Shown here: piece by piece, positions 8,446 through 17,291 of the stretch
Numbering within the stretch: the first letter of the stretch is position 1
Layout: every line of letters begins with the position of its first letter
Source: Polyangiaceae bacterium
GTDB taxonomy: Bacteria > Myxococcota_A > Polyangia > Polyangiales > Polyangiaceae
Direction: 5' to 3'
Length of the DNA stretch: 42,593 nucleotides
Assembly: GCA_022842465.1 (NCBI GenBank)
Contig: JALHPN010000055.1
Span: forward strand, 1 to 42,593
The notes under the pieces: generated by a model
What the model saw: only the letters and a program-made list of their open reading frames with translations
Told to the model about the DNA's origin: nothing
Database searches by the model: none
Program-made: the position numbers and the translations under genes

Positions 8446-10170
8446 ATGCTCGACTTCTTTCGGCAGAAGGGCCTCTCCTCGATCGTCTACGGGGCCATCA
8501 TCATCGCGATGGTGCTGGTCTTCCTGCTCGGCTTCAACCCGAGCGCCGGAAAGAAGGTCGGCTCCGTCAGCGAGGCCTGCGCCGTGCGCGTGCAGGGGTA
8601 CTGCATCGAGCCCAAGGCGCATCGTGCCGCCTACCGCATCGTCTTCCCGCGCGGCCCGGGTCGGATGGGCAAGGCCACGTCGTCCAAGATCGTCCTCGAG
8701 GGGCTGATCGAGCGTGAGCTCCTCGCGGCCGAGGCGCAGCGCCTCGACCTCACCGTGAGCGACGACGAGGTCAACGACTCGATCATCCACGGCTTCATCC
8801 TCGCGAGCACGCCGAGCGACAACGCCAGCCTCGCGCGGAACCTCGGGCTCGGCGACGGGCGGGTGAACGCAGGCTTCAAGGACCCCAAGACGAAGCAGTT
8901 CGATCTCAAGGTCTACGAGCGCATGGTGAAGCAGCTCACCGGCCGCTCCCCGATGGAGTTCCGAGAGTGGCAGTCGCGCGAGCTCCTCGCCGCCAAGATG
9001 CGCGACCTCGTGCGCGCTCCGGTGCGTGTCTCGGAGGACGAGGCCTTCGACCGCTTCGTGAAGGAGCGGACGACGGCGATCCTGAACTACGTCGTGGTCC
9101 GCAAGACGTGGATCGAGAAGTACGGCATCGTCGCGACCGAGAAGGACATCGACGCGTGGGCGAAGGACAAGACGAACCTCGCCAGCGTGATGGTCCCCGT
9201 CCGTCACATCCTCGTGAAGGCCGACAAGCCCGAGGAGAAGGCGGCCGCGAAGGAGAAGGCGCAGGGGATCCTCGATCGCGTGAAGAAGGGCGAGGACTTC
9301 GCGAAGCTCGCCAAGGAGTTCTCCGACGACCCCGGCAGCAAGGACAACGGCGGCCAGTACCCGGGCAAGGACGTCGAGCACTTCGTGCCGCCGTTCAAGC
9401 TGACGGTCGCCAAGCTCGCGCCCGGGGAGCTCTCCAACGAGCTGACGGAGACGGACTTCGGCTGGCACGTGATCAAGCGCGATCCGGCCACGAAGGACGA
9501 CATCGCGAAGGCTTTCAAGGAGGGGAAATCCCTCGAGATCACGAAGGCGATGGCGGCGAGGATCGAGGCCGACATCAAGGGCGGCAAGAGCGGTGAGGAC
9601 GCCGTGAAGGCCGCGATCGCTCAGTTCGGCATCACCAAGCCGGCGCCGCCCGCGCCGAAGAAGGACGAGAAGAAGCCGGACGTCACGGCCGACGGGGGCG
9701 CGACGGCTGCGGCCGACGACGCGGGCGCCACGAGCGCGCCGGCTGCGCCCCAGTACACCGCGGAGACGGATCCGGAGCGGCCGCAGTTCCTCACGTCGAG
9801 CGGCTTCAACCAGGGCGGCGATCCGATCCCCGGCGTGAGCGGGCCGCCGGCGCAGCAGATCGTCGAGTTCGCGTTCAAGGCGAAGCCGGGCGAGGTGAAC
9901 GCGCCGATCCGCACCGACGACGGGTTCCTCGTCGCGACGTTGAAGGAGCTGAAGCCGGCGACACGCGCCGACTTCGACAAGGAGCGCGACGTCTACATGG
10001 ACGGGCTGCTCCACGAGAAGCAGAACGAGGCGCTCGCGTTCTACGTCCGACGGCTGCGCGAGGCGGCGAAGGGCGACATCAAGATCGACGAGAAGAACGT
10101 GTTCGGCCTCGAGAAGGTCGGGGACGGCGGCGTCAGCACGTCGTCGCCGATGGACGAGGAAGAGGAGTAG
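8446..10170 (+). CDS. PpiD/SurA-like membrane-anchored peptidyl-prolyl isomerase
   Basis: A 574-residue periplasmic folding factor held in the inner membrane by one N-terminal helix (residues 12-31, IVYGAIIIAMVLVFLLGF), as in PpiD. A SurA-N/trigger-factor-like helical region covers about 60-240. A parvulin-type rotamase domain covers about 248-345, with VRHILVKA, FAKLAKEFSDDPGSKDNGG and FGWHVIKRD. An Ala/Pro/Lys/Asp-rich linker lies at about 395-435. A second chaperone segment ends the protein (GEVNAPIRTDDGFLVATLKEL). The family assists outer-membrane and periplasmic protein folding. The length is close to E. coli PpiD. The M16 peptidase gene begins 10 nt after its stop, suggesting one envelope-quality-control transcript. 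PpiD is the best match, but a separate myxobacterial SurA-like paralogue cannot be excluded. Confidence 0.85.
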   Translation: MLDFFRQKGLSSIVYGAIIIAMVLVFLLGFNPSAGKKVGSVSEACAVRVQGYCIEPKAHRAAYRIVFPRGPGRMGKATSSKIVLEGLIERELLAAEAQRLDLTVSDDEVNDSIIHGFILASTPSDNASLARNLGLGDGRVNAGFKDPKTKQFDLKVYERMVKQLTGRSPMEFREWQSRELLAAKMRDLVRAPVRVSEDEAFDRFVKERTTAILNYVVVRKTWIEKYGIVATEKDIDAWAKDKTNLASVMVPVRHILVKADKPEEKAAAKEKAQGILDRVKKGEDFAKLAKEFSDDPGSKDNGGQYPGKDVEHFVPPFKLTVAKLAPGELSNELTETDFGWHVIKRDPATKDDIAKAFKEGKSLEITKAMAARIEADIKGGKSGEDAVKAAIAQFGITKPAPPAPKKDEKKPDVTADGGATAAADDAGATSAPAAPQYTAETDPERPQFLTSSGFNQGGDPIPGVSGPPAQQIVEFAFKAKPGEVNAPIRTDDGFLVATLKELKPATRADFDKERDVYMDGLLHEKQNEALAFYVRRLREAAKGDIKIDEKNVFGLEKVGDGGVSTSSPMDEEEE

Positions 10171-10180
10171 TCCGGCGCTC

Positions 10181-11500
10181 ATGTCGTGGCAGCTCGAAGC
10201 GGGGGCCTCGGAGCGGCCCTTCCGAGGGACGACCCTCGGCAACGGCCTCCGCGTCGTCGTGGCCCCGCAGCCGCAGCTGCACCGAGCCCATGTGGCGCTC
10301 TACGTGCGGGTCGGCTCGCGCTTCGAAGAGCACCGGACGAACGGGCTCTCGCACTTCCTCGAGCACATGATGTACCGCGGGACGCCGAGCCTCCCGCACG
10401 CGCACGACGTGAACCTCGCCTTCGAGAGCCTCGGAGGCTACCTCTACGCGGCCACGCAGACGGACTTCGGCGTCTTCTCCGTGACCCTCCCGAAGGAGTC
10501 GCTGCGTGATGCTTCGATGCTCTTCGGCGAGGTCGTGCGCGATCCGACGTTCGCCGACATCGAGATCGAGAAGGAGATCGTCTGCGAGGAGATCCTGGAG
10601 GATCTCGACGAAGAGGGACGTCAGGTCGACGCCGACAACCTCTCGCGCGAGATGATCTACCCGACGCATCCGCTCGGCTACACGATCACCGGCGACGAGA
10701 AGCGCGTGCGCTCGTTCGACGAGGAGATGCTCCGTACCCACCACGCACGTCACTACACGGCCGCCTCCAGCGTGCTCGCCTTCTCGGGCCCGGTCGGGTT
10801 CGACGAGGCCCTGGAGATCGCCGACGCGGCCTTCGGGAAGATGCCGCGCGGCGTGCCTGTCGCGGCGGAGGCGCCCGTTCACGCGCAGAAGAAGCCGCGC
10901 GTGAAGATCGTCGAGAACGTATCGAGCCAGACGGAGCTCCGCGTGTGCTTGCGAGCGATCGGCGAGCGCACCGGCGCTCGTCCGACGATGGACATGCTGA
11001 TGCGGATCCTCGACGACGGCATGTCGACCCGCCTCTACCATCGCGTCTGCGACGACAAGGGCCTCTGCTACGACGTCAGCGCCGGGTATGACGGCTACGA
11101 GGACGACGGCATCCTCGACTTCGCCGCCGGCTGCCAGCATCCGCGCACGAGCGTCGTGACGAAGGAGATCCTCGCCCTCCTCGTCGAGCTGGCGCGCTCC
11201 GGGCCGACCGAAGCCGAGCTCACGAAGGCCCGGCGCCGCAACGCCTGGGAGGTCCTCGGCATGTTCGACTCTCCCGAAGACCTCGCCGGCTTCTACGCAG
11301 GCGGCCTCCTCTTCGAGCGCTTCGAGACCCCCGAGGCCCGCCTCGCCGCCAACGCCGCCGTCACGGCCGAGCAGGTACGGTCGCTCGCCGAGACCCTCGC
11401 GCAACCCGAGCGCATCAACGTCCTCGCGGTCGGCCTCCTCGAAGACGACGAGGACCGCCGCCTCGAAGGCGTCGTGAAGGGCTACCGCGGCCCAGGCTGA
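10181..11500 (+). CDS. M16-family zinc metallopeptidase
   Basis: A 439-residue single-unit insulinase/processing-peptidase-like protease. The inverted zinc motif HFLEH (HxxEH, residues 58-62) lies in SHFLEHMMYRGTPS. The third ligand is a Glu within EKEIVCEEILEDLDEEGR at about 137-138. The C-terminal, usually non-catalytic half starts near residue 220 and includes the typical MRILDDGMSTRLYHRVCDDKG and GLCYDVSAGYDGYEDDG motifs. M16 enzymes of this size degrade or process peptides, usually as dimers. No signal peptide is visible, so the protein is probably cytoplasmic. It follows the PpiD-like gene by 10 nt, and the M23-like lipoprotein gene follows 70 nt later. Confidence 0.92.
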   Translation: MSWQLEAGASERPFRGTTLGNGLRVVVAPQPQLHRAHVALYVRVGSRFEEHRTNGLSHFLEHMMYRGTPSLPHAHDVNLAFESLGGYLYAATQTDFGVFSVTLPKESLRDASMLFGEVVRDPTFADIEIEKEIVCEEILEDLDEEGRQVDADNLSREMIYPTHPLGYTITGDEKRVRSFDEEMLRTHHARHYTAASSVLAFSGPVGFDEALEIADAAFGKMPRGVPVAAEAPVHAQKKPRVKIVENVSSQTELRVCLRAIGERTGARPTMDMLMRILDDGMSTRLYHRVCDDKGLCYDVSAGYDGYEDDGILDFAAGCQHPRTSVVTKEILALLVELARSGPTEAELTKARRRNAWEVLGMFDSPEDLAGFYAGGLLFERFETPEARLAANAAVTAEQVRSLAETLAQPERINVLAVGLLEDDEDRRLEGVVKGYRGPG

Positions 11501-11570
11501 CCGCGGGCACGACCGCTCGTCACACTCTCCACCCCGCGCACGACGCTCGTTCGTGGCACGGGCAAGATTC

Positions 11571-12353
11571 ATGTCGCTCCTCACCCTCCTCGGTCTCGCG
11601 GCCGGCCTCGTGGCGTGCACCAAGCCGACGGCCTCCCCGCCGAGACCGCCGCCGGACGAGCCGCGTCCGTCGCCCGTCGCCACGATCATGAAATCGGTCG
11701 GCGATCCCCCGGTTCCCGCTCCCGCCCCCTCCCCTTCTCCCGCGGCCACACGCCCTCTCTCCCCGCCCCTCGCGAACGGATCCCTCCGCTCCCCGATGCC
11801 CGGCGGACGCATGGCCGGCTACTCCGGCGACACCGGCCTCGACATCGGCGGCGATCACCTCCCCGTTCACGCCGTCGCCTCCGGCACGCTCGACTACGCC
11901 GAGAAGGGTCACACCCGCTGGACGCGCGGCAAGGACACTCCCTACTCCGTGCGGATCCGACTCGACGCACCGATCGCCTTCCGGGGCCGCCGCATCACGC
12001 ATGTATGGTACACGCACATGGCCGAGCTCGCCGTCGAGCAGAGCGAGGGCGTACCCGAGACCGAACGTCGGCGCGTGGAGGCCGGGGAGCGGCTCGGCGT
12101 CTCCGGGATCGGCAACGGCGTGCCTCACCTGCATCTCGGGATGCTCCTCGACGGCCAGGTCGAGCAGGACGACTGGACGTACATCCTCCGCGAGCACGAG
12201 GTCCGCGCCGTTCTAGGGGGCTACGCGAACGGCGCCCGGCTCGCCGCGATACCCGCGCCGCCTTCGTCCGCTCAGGCGGGAATGGCGACGACCACCGCGG
12301 TCGCGTTGTGCCAACCTGCGAGATGCCCGGGCCGGCGCGCGATCTCGCCGTAG
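11571..12353 (+). CDS. M23-like (LytM fold) lipoprotein with altered zinc site
   Basis: A 260-residue predicted lipoprotein: signal MSLLTLLGLAAGLVAC with the lipidated Cys at 16, a Pro-rich linker to about residue 65, then a LytM/M23 peptidase-like domain. The domain retains YTHM and HLHLG (the HxH ligand pair), but the first motif, normally HxGxD, reads DTGLD, so the usual His ligand is Asp. It may be inactive or bind metal differently; catalytically dead LytM proteins often act as activators of amidases. A GTG start 18 nt upstream (11553) is possible. The last 82 nt of the frame (12272-12353) overlap the 3' end of the convergent FIST gene. The FIST side of that overlap ends as its family is expected to, so the tail here is probably a read-through extension. 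Confidence 0.75.
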   Translation: MSLLTLLGLAAGLVACTKPTASPPRPPPDEPRPSPVATIMKSVGDPPVPAPAPSPSPAATRPLSPPLANGSLRSPMPGGRMAGYSGDTGLDIGGDHLPVHAVASGTLDYAEKGHTRWTRGKDTPYSVRIRLDAPIAFRGRRITHVWYTHMAELAVEQSEGVPETERRRVEAGERLGVSGIGNGVPHLHLGMLLDGQVEQDDWTYILREHEVRAVLGGYANGARLAAIPAPPSSAQAGMATTTAVALCQPARCPGRRAISP

Positions 12354-13453
12354 GTGAGGAACCCGGCGAGCGGCGCGTCGCCGAAGACGGCGCGAACGGC
12401 CTCGACCTCGCGTCCGAACTCTGCCCCGAGGATCGTCCCGCGGCAGACGCAGTCGAAGAGGAGAACGCCCGCGGCCCTCCGTCCTCCGAGCCCCGCGAGG
12501 GCTTCCTCCGCCGCGGAGCGGGCGGCGTCGATCATCGCCCTCGGCTCCCCGCGCAGGATGCTGACCATCGAGCCGACGGGGACCTCGGCGGCACAGACGA
12601 TGGATCCGTCGTCGCGCACGGACAGCGGCGCGCGTGCACGGCTCACGCGCTCGAAGAAGTGGATGCCCAGCTCGTGCTCGACCATGTACCTGGCCGCCTT
12701 CTCGCGCGTCAGCACGATGCCGCGCTCCGCCGCGTGGCGCTGGTAGACGTTGAAGGCCGGCTCGCCGCCGATCTCGTGGACGACGTTGTCCGTCGCGCGC
12801 GTGACGCGCATCTGCTTGCCGTGGGCAGCGAGCCCATGACCGACACCGATGCCCCAGGGCGCGGCGCCGAAGACGTGGACGACGGCGGCCGCATCCGTCC
12901 GGGCGAGCTCCTCGGCGCCGACCTGCGTCTCACGGAAGGCGCTCTCGTCGGCCGCCGCACCACCGACGATCTGGGACGCGCTCTGGAGGCGCGCCTCGTA
13001 CATCGACTCGACGACGCGCTCGGCGGTTCCCGTGAGGCCGTCGGTGAGGAGCACGCTCGTGACCTGGCGCTGCTCCTTGGCAGCGGCCAGGCGACGCGTG
13101 TCGGCGAGGCGGTCGCACAGCTTTCTCCCCGCCTCGTCGGGCGCCGCGCCGATGCCCGTCGCGAAGCCGACGTGGGCGGTGAGATCGCCGGCGACGAGCA
13201 TGATCGACGCGCCACCGTGCGTGAGGCCTTCCTCCGTGATCTCGCCGGCCGTGGTGCATCCGACGAGGTTCGTCGTGCCGGCGGCCTCGCAGGCGCCCCG
13301 CAGCACCGTCGTGAGATCCGCTCCCGGTGAGACGAAGACGACGCCGAAGGACGGCGTCACGTCGCCGAGCCGCACGCGCGCCTCGCGCACGGCCGCGACG
13401 ACCGACGGCGTCTTCATGGTCGTCGCATGGGCAGTCGCGGTCACGGTCCGCAT
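12272..13453 (-). CDS. FIST-domain sensor-type protein
   Basis: A 393-residue protein made of the FIST N and FIST C domains. It has the family features VGCTTAGEITEEG and HGGASIMLVAGDL in the first part, a middle with ASQIVGGAAADES and VHVFGAAPWGIGVGHGL, and a C-terminus with AAGVLLFDCVCRGTILG and LAGFLTYGEIARRPGHLAGWHN. FIST domains are proposed to bind small ligands such as amino acids and are usually linked to signalling outputs. No output domain is fused here, so it would work through a partner or as a free sensor. It has no signal peptide. A TACACT hexamer 7 nt before the ATG suggests a leaderless message. Its 3' end overlaps the M23-like gene by 82 nt. Confidence 0.88.
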   Translation of the reverse strand: MRTVTATAHATTMKTPSVVAAVREARVRLGDVTPSFGVVFVSPGADLTTVLRGACEAAGTTNLVGCTTAGEITEEGLTHGGASIMLVAGDLTAHVGFATGIGAAPDEAGRKLCDRLADTRRLAAAKEQRQVTSVLLTDGLTGTAERVVESMYEARLQSASQIVGGAAADESAFRETQVGAEELARTDAAAVVHVFGAAPWGIGVGHGLAAHGKQMRVTRATDNVVHEIGGEPAFNVYQRHAAERGIVLTREKAARYMVEHELGIHFFERVSRARAPLSVRDDGSIVCAAEVPVGSMVSILRGEPRAMIDAARSAAEEALAGLGGRRAAGVLLFDCVCRGTILGAEFGREVEAVRAVFGDAPLAGFLTYGEIARRPGHLAGWHNATAVVVAIPA

Positions 13454-13460
13454 CGTGAGG

Positions 13461-13466
13461 AGTGTA
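13461..13466 (-). promoter_or_regulatory. Putative -10 element (TACACT) of the FIST gene
   Basis: TACACT on the minus strand lies 7 nt before the ATG at 13453, a spacing that would put the transcript start on the start codon. Confidence 0.5.
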
Positions 13467-13510
13467 GCGCCGCGACCACGATGCGCACGCGATCATCCAT
13501 GCAGGAAGCG

Positions 13511-14410
13511 TCAACCGAGGAATCGGAGCAGTGCGGACGAGAGGTCGATGGGCTTCGTCCAGTGGACCATGTGCCCGGCGTCCTCCACGACGACGCGCTC
13601 GAGCGACGCGAACGCGCCGAGGCGCGCGTCCTCGTCGGCGGGGTGGAAGCCCCTCGCGCCGCCCGAGACGAAGAGCGCGGGGCACGACACCTTCGCAGCG
13701 AAGGCGCCGAAGACGCTCGCGAAGAACGGGACCGGCGACGTCGTGCGATGCAGCGGGTCACTCTTCCACGCGACGTGGTCGTCCCCGTCCTCGGCGCGAT
13801 CCACGACGAGGTGCTCGAGCCGCGACGCGAGCACGTCGCGCGGGACGCCCGGGTGGTTCAGCGCGAGCCGACGGAGGGCCTCGGGGCGGGGGAACGAGCC
13901 GCGACCGTCACCGCGGCTTCTCACCTTGCGCACGCCCTCGATCCACGAGCGCATGCGCGTCGGCGCGGCATCGGGCTGCATGTCGGGCGGCCCGAGCCCC
14001 TCGATGACGACGAGGCGAGAGACGCGTTCGGGCGCGGTCCCGGTCGTGAGCGTCGCCACCGTGCCGCCCATCGAGTGACCGACGAGGGCGACGGGGGCGT
14101 CGGGCGAGAGGGCGTCGACGAGGTCGACGACGTCGAAGACGTAATCCGCGAAGTGGTAGTACCCACCGCACCCGACGCGCGCGCCGTCTCCGAAGCCTCG
14201 GAGATCCGGCGCGAGCACGCGGTGCCCGGCCGCGGCGAGCGCCGGCGCGACGAGATCCCAGGTCCCGGCGGCATCCATGTACCCATGGAGGAGGAACACC
14301 GTGCCGCGCGCGGGCCCGCCGTCCGGGCGCCACTCGAGCACGTGATGGACGAGCTCGTTCGCGGTGACTTCGAGCGAGCGCGGAGGCGAGGGAGAGGGCG
14401 AGGATGACAT
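13511..14410 (-). CDS. Alpha/beta-hydrolase-fold protein
   Basis: A 299-residue serine hydrolase. The oxyanion strand is TVFLLHGYMDAAGTWD (about 38-52). The nucleophile elbow is GHSMGG with Ser113, and the catalytic His is in EDAGHMVHW near the C-terminus (about 282). The acid residue probably lies in the strand around FVSGGARGFHPADEDARL. Such enzymes cleave esters, amides, epoxides or C-C bonds; the substrate cannot be told. There is no signal peptide. The start is the ATG at 14410; the longer open frame upstream is antisense to the isocitrate dehydrogenase gene. Only 48 nt separate this start from the divergent isocitrate dehydrogenase start, so the two promoters must share that gap. TACCAG lies 7 nt before the ATG as a possible -10. 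Confidence 0.88.
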   Translation of the reverse strand: MSSSPSPSPPRSLEVTANELVHHVLEWRPDGGPARGTVFLLHGYMDAAGTWDLVAPALAAAGHRVLAPDLRGFGDGARVGCGGYYHFADYVFDVVDLVDALSPDAPVALVGHSMGGTVATLTTGTAPERVSRLVVIEGLGPPDMQPDAAPTRMRSWIEGVRKVRSRGDGRGSFPRPEALRRLALNHPGVPRDVLASRLEHLVVDRAEDGDDHVAWKSDPLHRTTSPVPFFASVFGAFAAKVSCPALFVSGGARGFHPADEDARLGAFASLERVVVEDAGHMVHWTKPIDLSSALLRFLG

Positions 14411-14441
14411 GGTCGTGCTGGTACCCCGCCCCACCTGACGA

Positions 14442-14447
14442 TACTCT
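14442..14447 (+). promoter_or_regulatory. Putative -10 element (TACTCT) of the isocitrate dehydrogenase gene
   Basis: TACTCT lies 11 nt before the ATG at 14459, in the 48-nt gap between two divergent genes. It would give a leader of only about 5 nt. Confidence 0.45.
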
Positions 14448-14458
14448 CGGCCACCGCC

Positions 14459-15463
14459 ATGGCCCACACGATCACGCTCATCCCCGGCGACGGCATCGGA
14501 CCGGAGGTCGCGGACGCGACCCGCCGTGTCCTCGAGTCCACGGGGGTGAAGATCGACTGGGAGGTCGAGGAGGCCGGGGCCGCCATCGCCGAGAAGCGCG
14601 GCACGACGCTCCCCGACGAGGTGCTCGAGTCCGTCCGTCGGAACAAGGTCGCGCTCAAGGGCCCGATCGGGACGCCCATCGGCAAGGGCTTCCGCTCGGT
14701 GAACGTGACGCTCCGCCAGGCCCTCGACCTCTATGCGAACGTCCGGCCCGTCCGGAGCCTGCCGGGCATCGAGCCGCGCTTCGAGGGCACCGACATCGTC
14801 ATCGTGCGCGAGAACACGGAGGACCTCTACGCGGGCCTCGAGCTCATGATCATGCCGGGCGTCGCGCAGTCCATCAAGCTCATCACGGAGAAGGCCTGCT
14901 CGCGCATCTGCGAGTACGCCTTCGACTACGCCGAGAGGCTCGGTCGCAAGCGCGTCACGGTCGTCCACAAGGCGAACATCATGAAGCTGTCGGACGGTCT
15001 CCTCCTCGAGTCCTTCCGCAAGGTCGCGCTCCGCTACCCGCGCATCGAGCCCCAGGAGGTCATCGTCGACGCGTGCGCGATGCAGATGGTGAAGAACGCG
15101 AACAAGCTCGACGTCATCGTGACGGAGAACCTCTACGGCGACATCCTGAGCGACCTCGGCGCAGGGCTCGTCGGCGGCCTCGGCATCGTCCCGGGCGCCA
15201 ACATCGGCAAGGACGCCGCCGTCTTCGAGGCCGTCCACGGCAGCGCGCCCGACATCGCGGGCAAGGGGATCGCGAACCCGACCGCGCTGATCCAGAGCGC
15301 CGTCATGATGCTCCACCACCTCCGCGAGACGGAGGCCGCGGCGAAGATCGAGCGCGGTCTCCTCGCCACCTTCGAGCGCGGGGTGCGCACAGGCGATCTG
15401 GGCGGAACAGCCAGCACGGAGGAGTTCACCCGCGCTCTGTGCGAAGCGGTCGCGCGCGCATAG
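14459..15463 (+). CDS. NAD-dependent isocitrate dehydrogenase (isocitrate/isopropylmalate DH family)
   Basis: A 334-residue beta-decarboxylating dehydrogenase. It starts with the family signature ITLIPGDGIGPEV. The substrate loop RSVNVTLRQALDLYANVRP matches isocitrate enzymes (Ser-x-Asn and Arg) better than isopropylmalate enzymes. ENTEDLYAGLE and DVIVTENLYGDILSDLGAGLVGGLG carry the metal-binding and active-site residues. In the coenzyme pocket, HGSAPDIAG has Asp265-Ile266 at the positions that specify NAD+; NADP+ enzymes have Lys-Tyr there. It should oxidise isocitrate to 2-oxoglutarate in the TCA cycle. Its product is the signal normally read by P-II, which is encoded further along. Homoisocitrate or isopropylmalate activity is the alternative. 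The antiporter gene starts 19 nt downstream, so the two may be co-transcribed. Confidence 0.88.
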   Translation: MAHTITLIPGDGIGPEVADATRRVLESTGVKIDWEVEEAGAAIAEKRGTTLPDEVLESVRRNKVALKGPIGTPIGKGFRSVNVTLRQALDLYANVRPVRSLPGIEPRFEGTDIVIVRENTEDLYAGLELMIMPGVAQSIKLITEKACSRICEYAFDYAERLGRKRVTVVHKANIMKLSDGLLLESFRKVALRYPRIEPQEVIVDACAMQMVKNANKLDVIVTENLYGDILSDLGAGLVGGLGIVPGANIGKDAAVFEAVHGSAPDIAGKGIANPTALIQSAVMMLHHLRETEAAAKIERGLLATFERGVRTGDLGGTASTEEFTRALCEAVARA

Positions 15464-15482
15464 GGGTCCTCGGAGACGTCTC

Positions 15483-17252
15483 ATGAGCGAGCACGAGGCC
15501 GTCGTCTTCCTGCTCTCCATCGCGACGCTGCTCGGCGTCGCCCGGGTCCTCGGCGAGCTCGCGCGGTCGCTCGGGCTTCCCGCCGTCGTCGGCGAGATCC
15601 TCGCGGGCGTCCTCCTCGGGAGGACGACGCTCGGGCGCATCTACCCGGCAGCTCACGAGTTCCTCTTTCCCGACGGCAAGCCCAAGATCATGCTCGCCGG
15701 GTACACGACGCTCGCCGTCGTGCTGCTCCTGGTCGTCGCGGGGCTGGAGGTCGACCTCGGGATCGTGAAGCGGCGCGGCCGGACCGCCCTCCTCGTCTCG
15801 ACCCTCGGCATCCTCGTCCCGCTCGGCTGCGGGTTCCTCCTCGGCAACGCCCTGCCGGACACCTACCTCGTCCAGCCCGACAGGCGCGCGCTCTTCGCGG
15901 CCTTCCTCGGCGTCGCGCTCTCCATCTCGGCGATGCCCGTCATCGCGAAGACGCTCCTCGACCTCGGCCTCTTCAAGACCGACATCGGGCTCCTGGTGAT
16001 GAGCGCTGCGATGGTCGACGACCTCGTCGGCTGGATCGCGTTCTCGATCCTCCTCGGCCCGATGCGCGGCACGGGCCTGGACGGAGTCGCGCTCGGCCGA
16101 ACGCTCGTCCTCACCGCCGTCTTCGTGACGGTGAGCCTCGTCATCGGGAGGAAGGTGATCGACCGCGTCCTCGCGCGGCTCGAGGAGCAGGCGGACGTCG
16201 CGCCGAGCCGCATCCTGTCCCTCGTGATCGTGCTCGCGGTGCTCGGCGCGACGGCGACGCAGGCGATCGGGATCCACGCCGTCCTCGGTGGCTTCATCGT
16301 CGGCGTCTCGATCGGCGACTCGCCTCGCCTCCGGGAGCGCACCCGCGGCATCATCCACCAGTTCGTCACGAACGTGTTCGCGCCCGTCTTCTTCGCGTCG
16401 GTCGCGCTCCACGTCGACTTCGTCGCCAACGTCGACGTCCCCCTCTGCCTCGCCATCTTCGCGGTCGCGTGCGTCGCGAAGCTCGTCGGCTGCACGGCAG
16501 GCGCACGCCTCACGGGGCTCTCCTTCCGCGAAGCGCTGGCGGTCGGCTTCGGGCTCAACGCTCGCGGCGCGATGGAGATCATCCTCGCCCTCCTCGCGCG
16601 CGACGCCGGGCTCCTCGACGATCGTGTGTTCGTCGCCCTCGTCGTGATGGCGGTCGGCACCTCGCTGCTCGCGGGGCCGACGATGAAGAGACTCCTCTAC
16701 CGGCCGCTCACCCACGGGAGCGGGGGCCCTCGCAGCGGCGCGAGCCTCGAGGACGCGGCGGCCCTCGTCCAGGGCGGGGCCTTCGTCCCCGTGCTCGCGG
16801 CGTCGACGAGCGCGCGCGCGATCGAGGAGCTCGCTCACGCCCTCCGCTCGGTGATCGGCGACCTCGTCGAGCCAGCCCTCATCGCCGTCCTCGAGCGAGA
16901 GCTCGTCGCCCCGACCGGCCTGGGCGACCAGGTCGCGATCCCCCACGCGGCGGTCGAGGGATTGAATCGTCCCGTCGTCGCGCTCGGCCTCTCGTCTCAC
17001 GGGATCGACTTCGACGCCCCCGACGGACGAGCCGCCCGCATCGTCTTTCTCCTCCTCCTCCCGCCGAAAGCCTACGAGCGCGAGGTCCGGGTGCTCGCCG
17101 CCCTCGCGCGGTCGGTGTTCGACGACGCCGCGCGTGGCGCCCTCGTCGAGGCCAGCTCGATGGACGACGCGGTCCGCTGCCTCGACGAGCACGGGCGGCG
17201 CATCGCGAGCGCGGCGCCAGGACCGCGGATGGGAACGCTGACGGACCTCTGA
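15483..17252 (+). CDS. CPA2 cation/proton antiporter fused to a PTS EIIA-like domain
   Basis: A 589-residue fusion. Residues 1 to about 405 form a cation/proton antiporter of the CPA2 (Kef/NapA-like) type with 12 or so membrane segments. It shows LPAVVGEILAGVLLG, the double-Asp-type site MSAAMVDDLVGW and GFGLNARGAMEIILA. After a linker, residues about 430-580 resemble PTS EIIA of the fructose/nitrogen family (ELVAPTGLGDQVAIPHAAV). His488 sits in IPHA, where the phosphorylated His is found in EIIA-Ntr. PTS-Ntr proteins are known to regulate potassium transport in other bacteria, so the fusion probably ties ion flux to the PTS phosphorylation state; that link is an inference. GGAG lies about 10 nt before the ATG. 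The gene follows isocitrate dehydrogenase by 19 nt. Confidence 0.85.
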   Translation: MSEHEAVVFLLSIATLLGVARVLGELARSLGLPAVVGEILAGVLLGRTTLGRIYPAAHEFLFPDGKPKIMLAGYTTLAVVLLLVVAGLEVDLGIVKRRGRTALLVSTLGILVPLGCGFLLGNALPDTYLVQPDRRALFAAFLGVALSISAMPVIAKTLLDLGLFKTDIGLLVMSAAMVDDLVGWIAFSILLGPMRGTGLDGVALGRTLVLTAVFVTVSLVIGRKVIDRVLARLEEQADVAPSRILSLVIVLAVLGATATQAIGIHAVLGGFIVGVSIGDSPRLRERTRGIIHQFVTNVFAPVFFASVALHVDFVANVDVPLCLAIFAVACVAKLVGCTAGARLTGLSFREALAVGFGLNARGAMEIILALLARDAGLLDDRVFVALVVMAVGTSLLAGPTMKRLLYRPLTHGSGGPRSGASLEDAAALVQGGAFVPVLAASTSARAIEELAHALRSVIGDLVEPALIAVLERELVAPTGLGDQVAIPHAAVEGLNRPVVALGLSSHGIDFDAPDGRAARIVFLLLLPPKAYEREVRVLAALARSVFDDAARGALVEASSMDDAVRCLDEHGRRIASAAPGPRMGTLTDL

Positions 17253-17278
17253 GCGTTGTGACCGTCGCCAGGAGCGAC

Positions 17279-17284
17279 TAGACA
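17279..17284 (+). promoter_or_regulatory. Putative -10 element (TAGACA) of the exonuclease III gene
   Basis: TAGACA lies 7 nt before the GTG at 17292. It supports this GTG as the start and a leaderless transcript. Confidence 0.45.
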
Positions 17285-17291
17285 CGTCACC

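Noticed and set aside
8410..10242. Minus-strand frame of 610 codons over the PpiD-like gene
   Set aside because: Antisense shadow rich in Leu/Arg/Asp; no start signal and no recognisable fold.
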